Of a DNA stretch of 6,549 nucleotides, positions 6,445 to 6,549 are shown piece by piece. The notes under the pieces were generated by a model. That model saw only the letters and a program-made list of their open reading frames with translations, made no database searches and was not told the DNA's origin. The DNA is taken from the NCBI GenBank assembly GCA_902388545.1, contig CABMPS010000114.1, positions 1-6,549 of the forward strand, in the 5' to 3' direction. Position 1 is the first letter of the stretch; every line of letters starts with the position of its first letter. Made by a program: the position numbers and the translations under genes. The DNA is from an uncultured Collinsella sp. (GTDB taxonomy: Bacteria > Actinomycetota > Coriobacteriia > Coriobacteriales > Coriobacteriaceae).

Positions 6445-6549
6445 TCAGCTTTTCTGTATCGAGCACGCGACGACCCAACGCCGGAGCGCAAGGCGGGGAA
6501 ATACCTTTGCCTCGCGCGACTCTGCGAAGCCGTGAGCGAGAGGGAAAGG
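6445..6549 (-). CDS. Possible C-terminal end of an unknown gene entering from the right edge
   Basis: One minus-strand frame is open from the window edge for 34 codons and stops with TGA at 6445-6447. The stop lies 13 bases before the strong terminator stem, the normal arrangement at the end of a transcription unit. The tail ends LALRRWVVACSIQKS, is basic, and matches no family I know. Two other frames are also open here, one of them running through the hairpin, so the coding frame is chosen only from the stop-terminator spacing. The segment could equally be an untranslated 3' region or the end of a non-coding RNA. Confidence 0.3.
   Translation of the reverse strand, partial: PFPLAHGFAESREAKVFPRLALRRWVVACSIQKS

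Noticed and set aside
6285..6491. 68-codon minus-strand open frame across the tandem hairpins
   Set aside because: It runs straight through two terminator hairpins, lacks a ribosome binding site, and its translation changes character at the hairpin.

Overview
The window is compact, GC-rich bacterial chromosome. All recognisable genes lie on the minus strand, so the biology reads from right to left. High G+C at third codon positions, GGAGG-type ribosome binding sites and a housekeeping repair gene set suggest a GC-rich actinobacterium, possibly a Coriobacteriia member such as Collinsella. That placement is inferred from composition and gene style and was not tested by any search.

Layout in transcription order (right to left). 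At the far right is the possible C-terminal tail of an unknown gene, followed by two tandem hairpins that look like strong terminators (about 6376-6443). Next comes a leader of about 225 bases, AT-richer than the rest and holding several inverted repeats. It precedes a small unrecognised single-pass membrane protein (5716-6150). Then come rmuC (4236-5591), encoding a membrane-anchored coiled-coil protein of the RmuC family, and a terminator-like hairpin. After that are a complete fused ABC exporter half-transporter (2306-4108), nth for endonuclease III (1577-2242), another terminator-like hairpin, and the N-terminal 473 codons of mfd, the transcription-repair coupling factor, which runs off the left edge (1-1419).

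Three of the five substantial genes (rmuC, nth, mfd) concern DNA integrity. Nth removes oxidised pyrimidines, Mfd clears RNA polymerase stalled at lesions and recruits UvrA, and RmuC is linked to limiting DNA rearrangement. The ABC exporter and the small membrane protein have no evident repair role. Hairpins after rmuC and after nth suggest the series is not one simple operon. The ABC-nth gap (63 bases) has no terminator and is the most likely place for co-transcription.

I found no CRISPR array, insertion sequence, tRNA or rRNA, and no convincing plus-strand gene. The long plus-strand open frames are antisense shadows of GC-rich minus-strand genes. The best candidates for something unusual are an Ala/Arg-rich insertion in Mfd where the family normally has a compact domain, a terminator-like hairpin just upstream of the mfd ribosome binding site, and the palindrome-rich leader of the small membrane protein. 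I see no clear evidence of a wholly new biological system.
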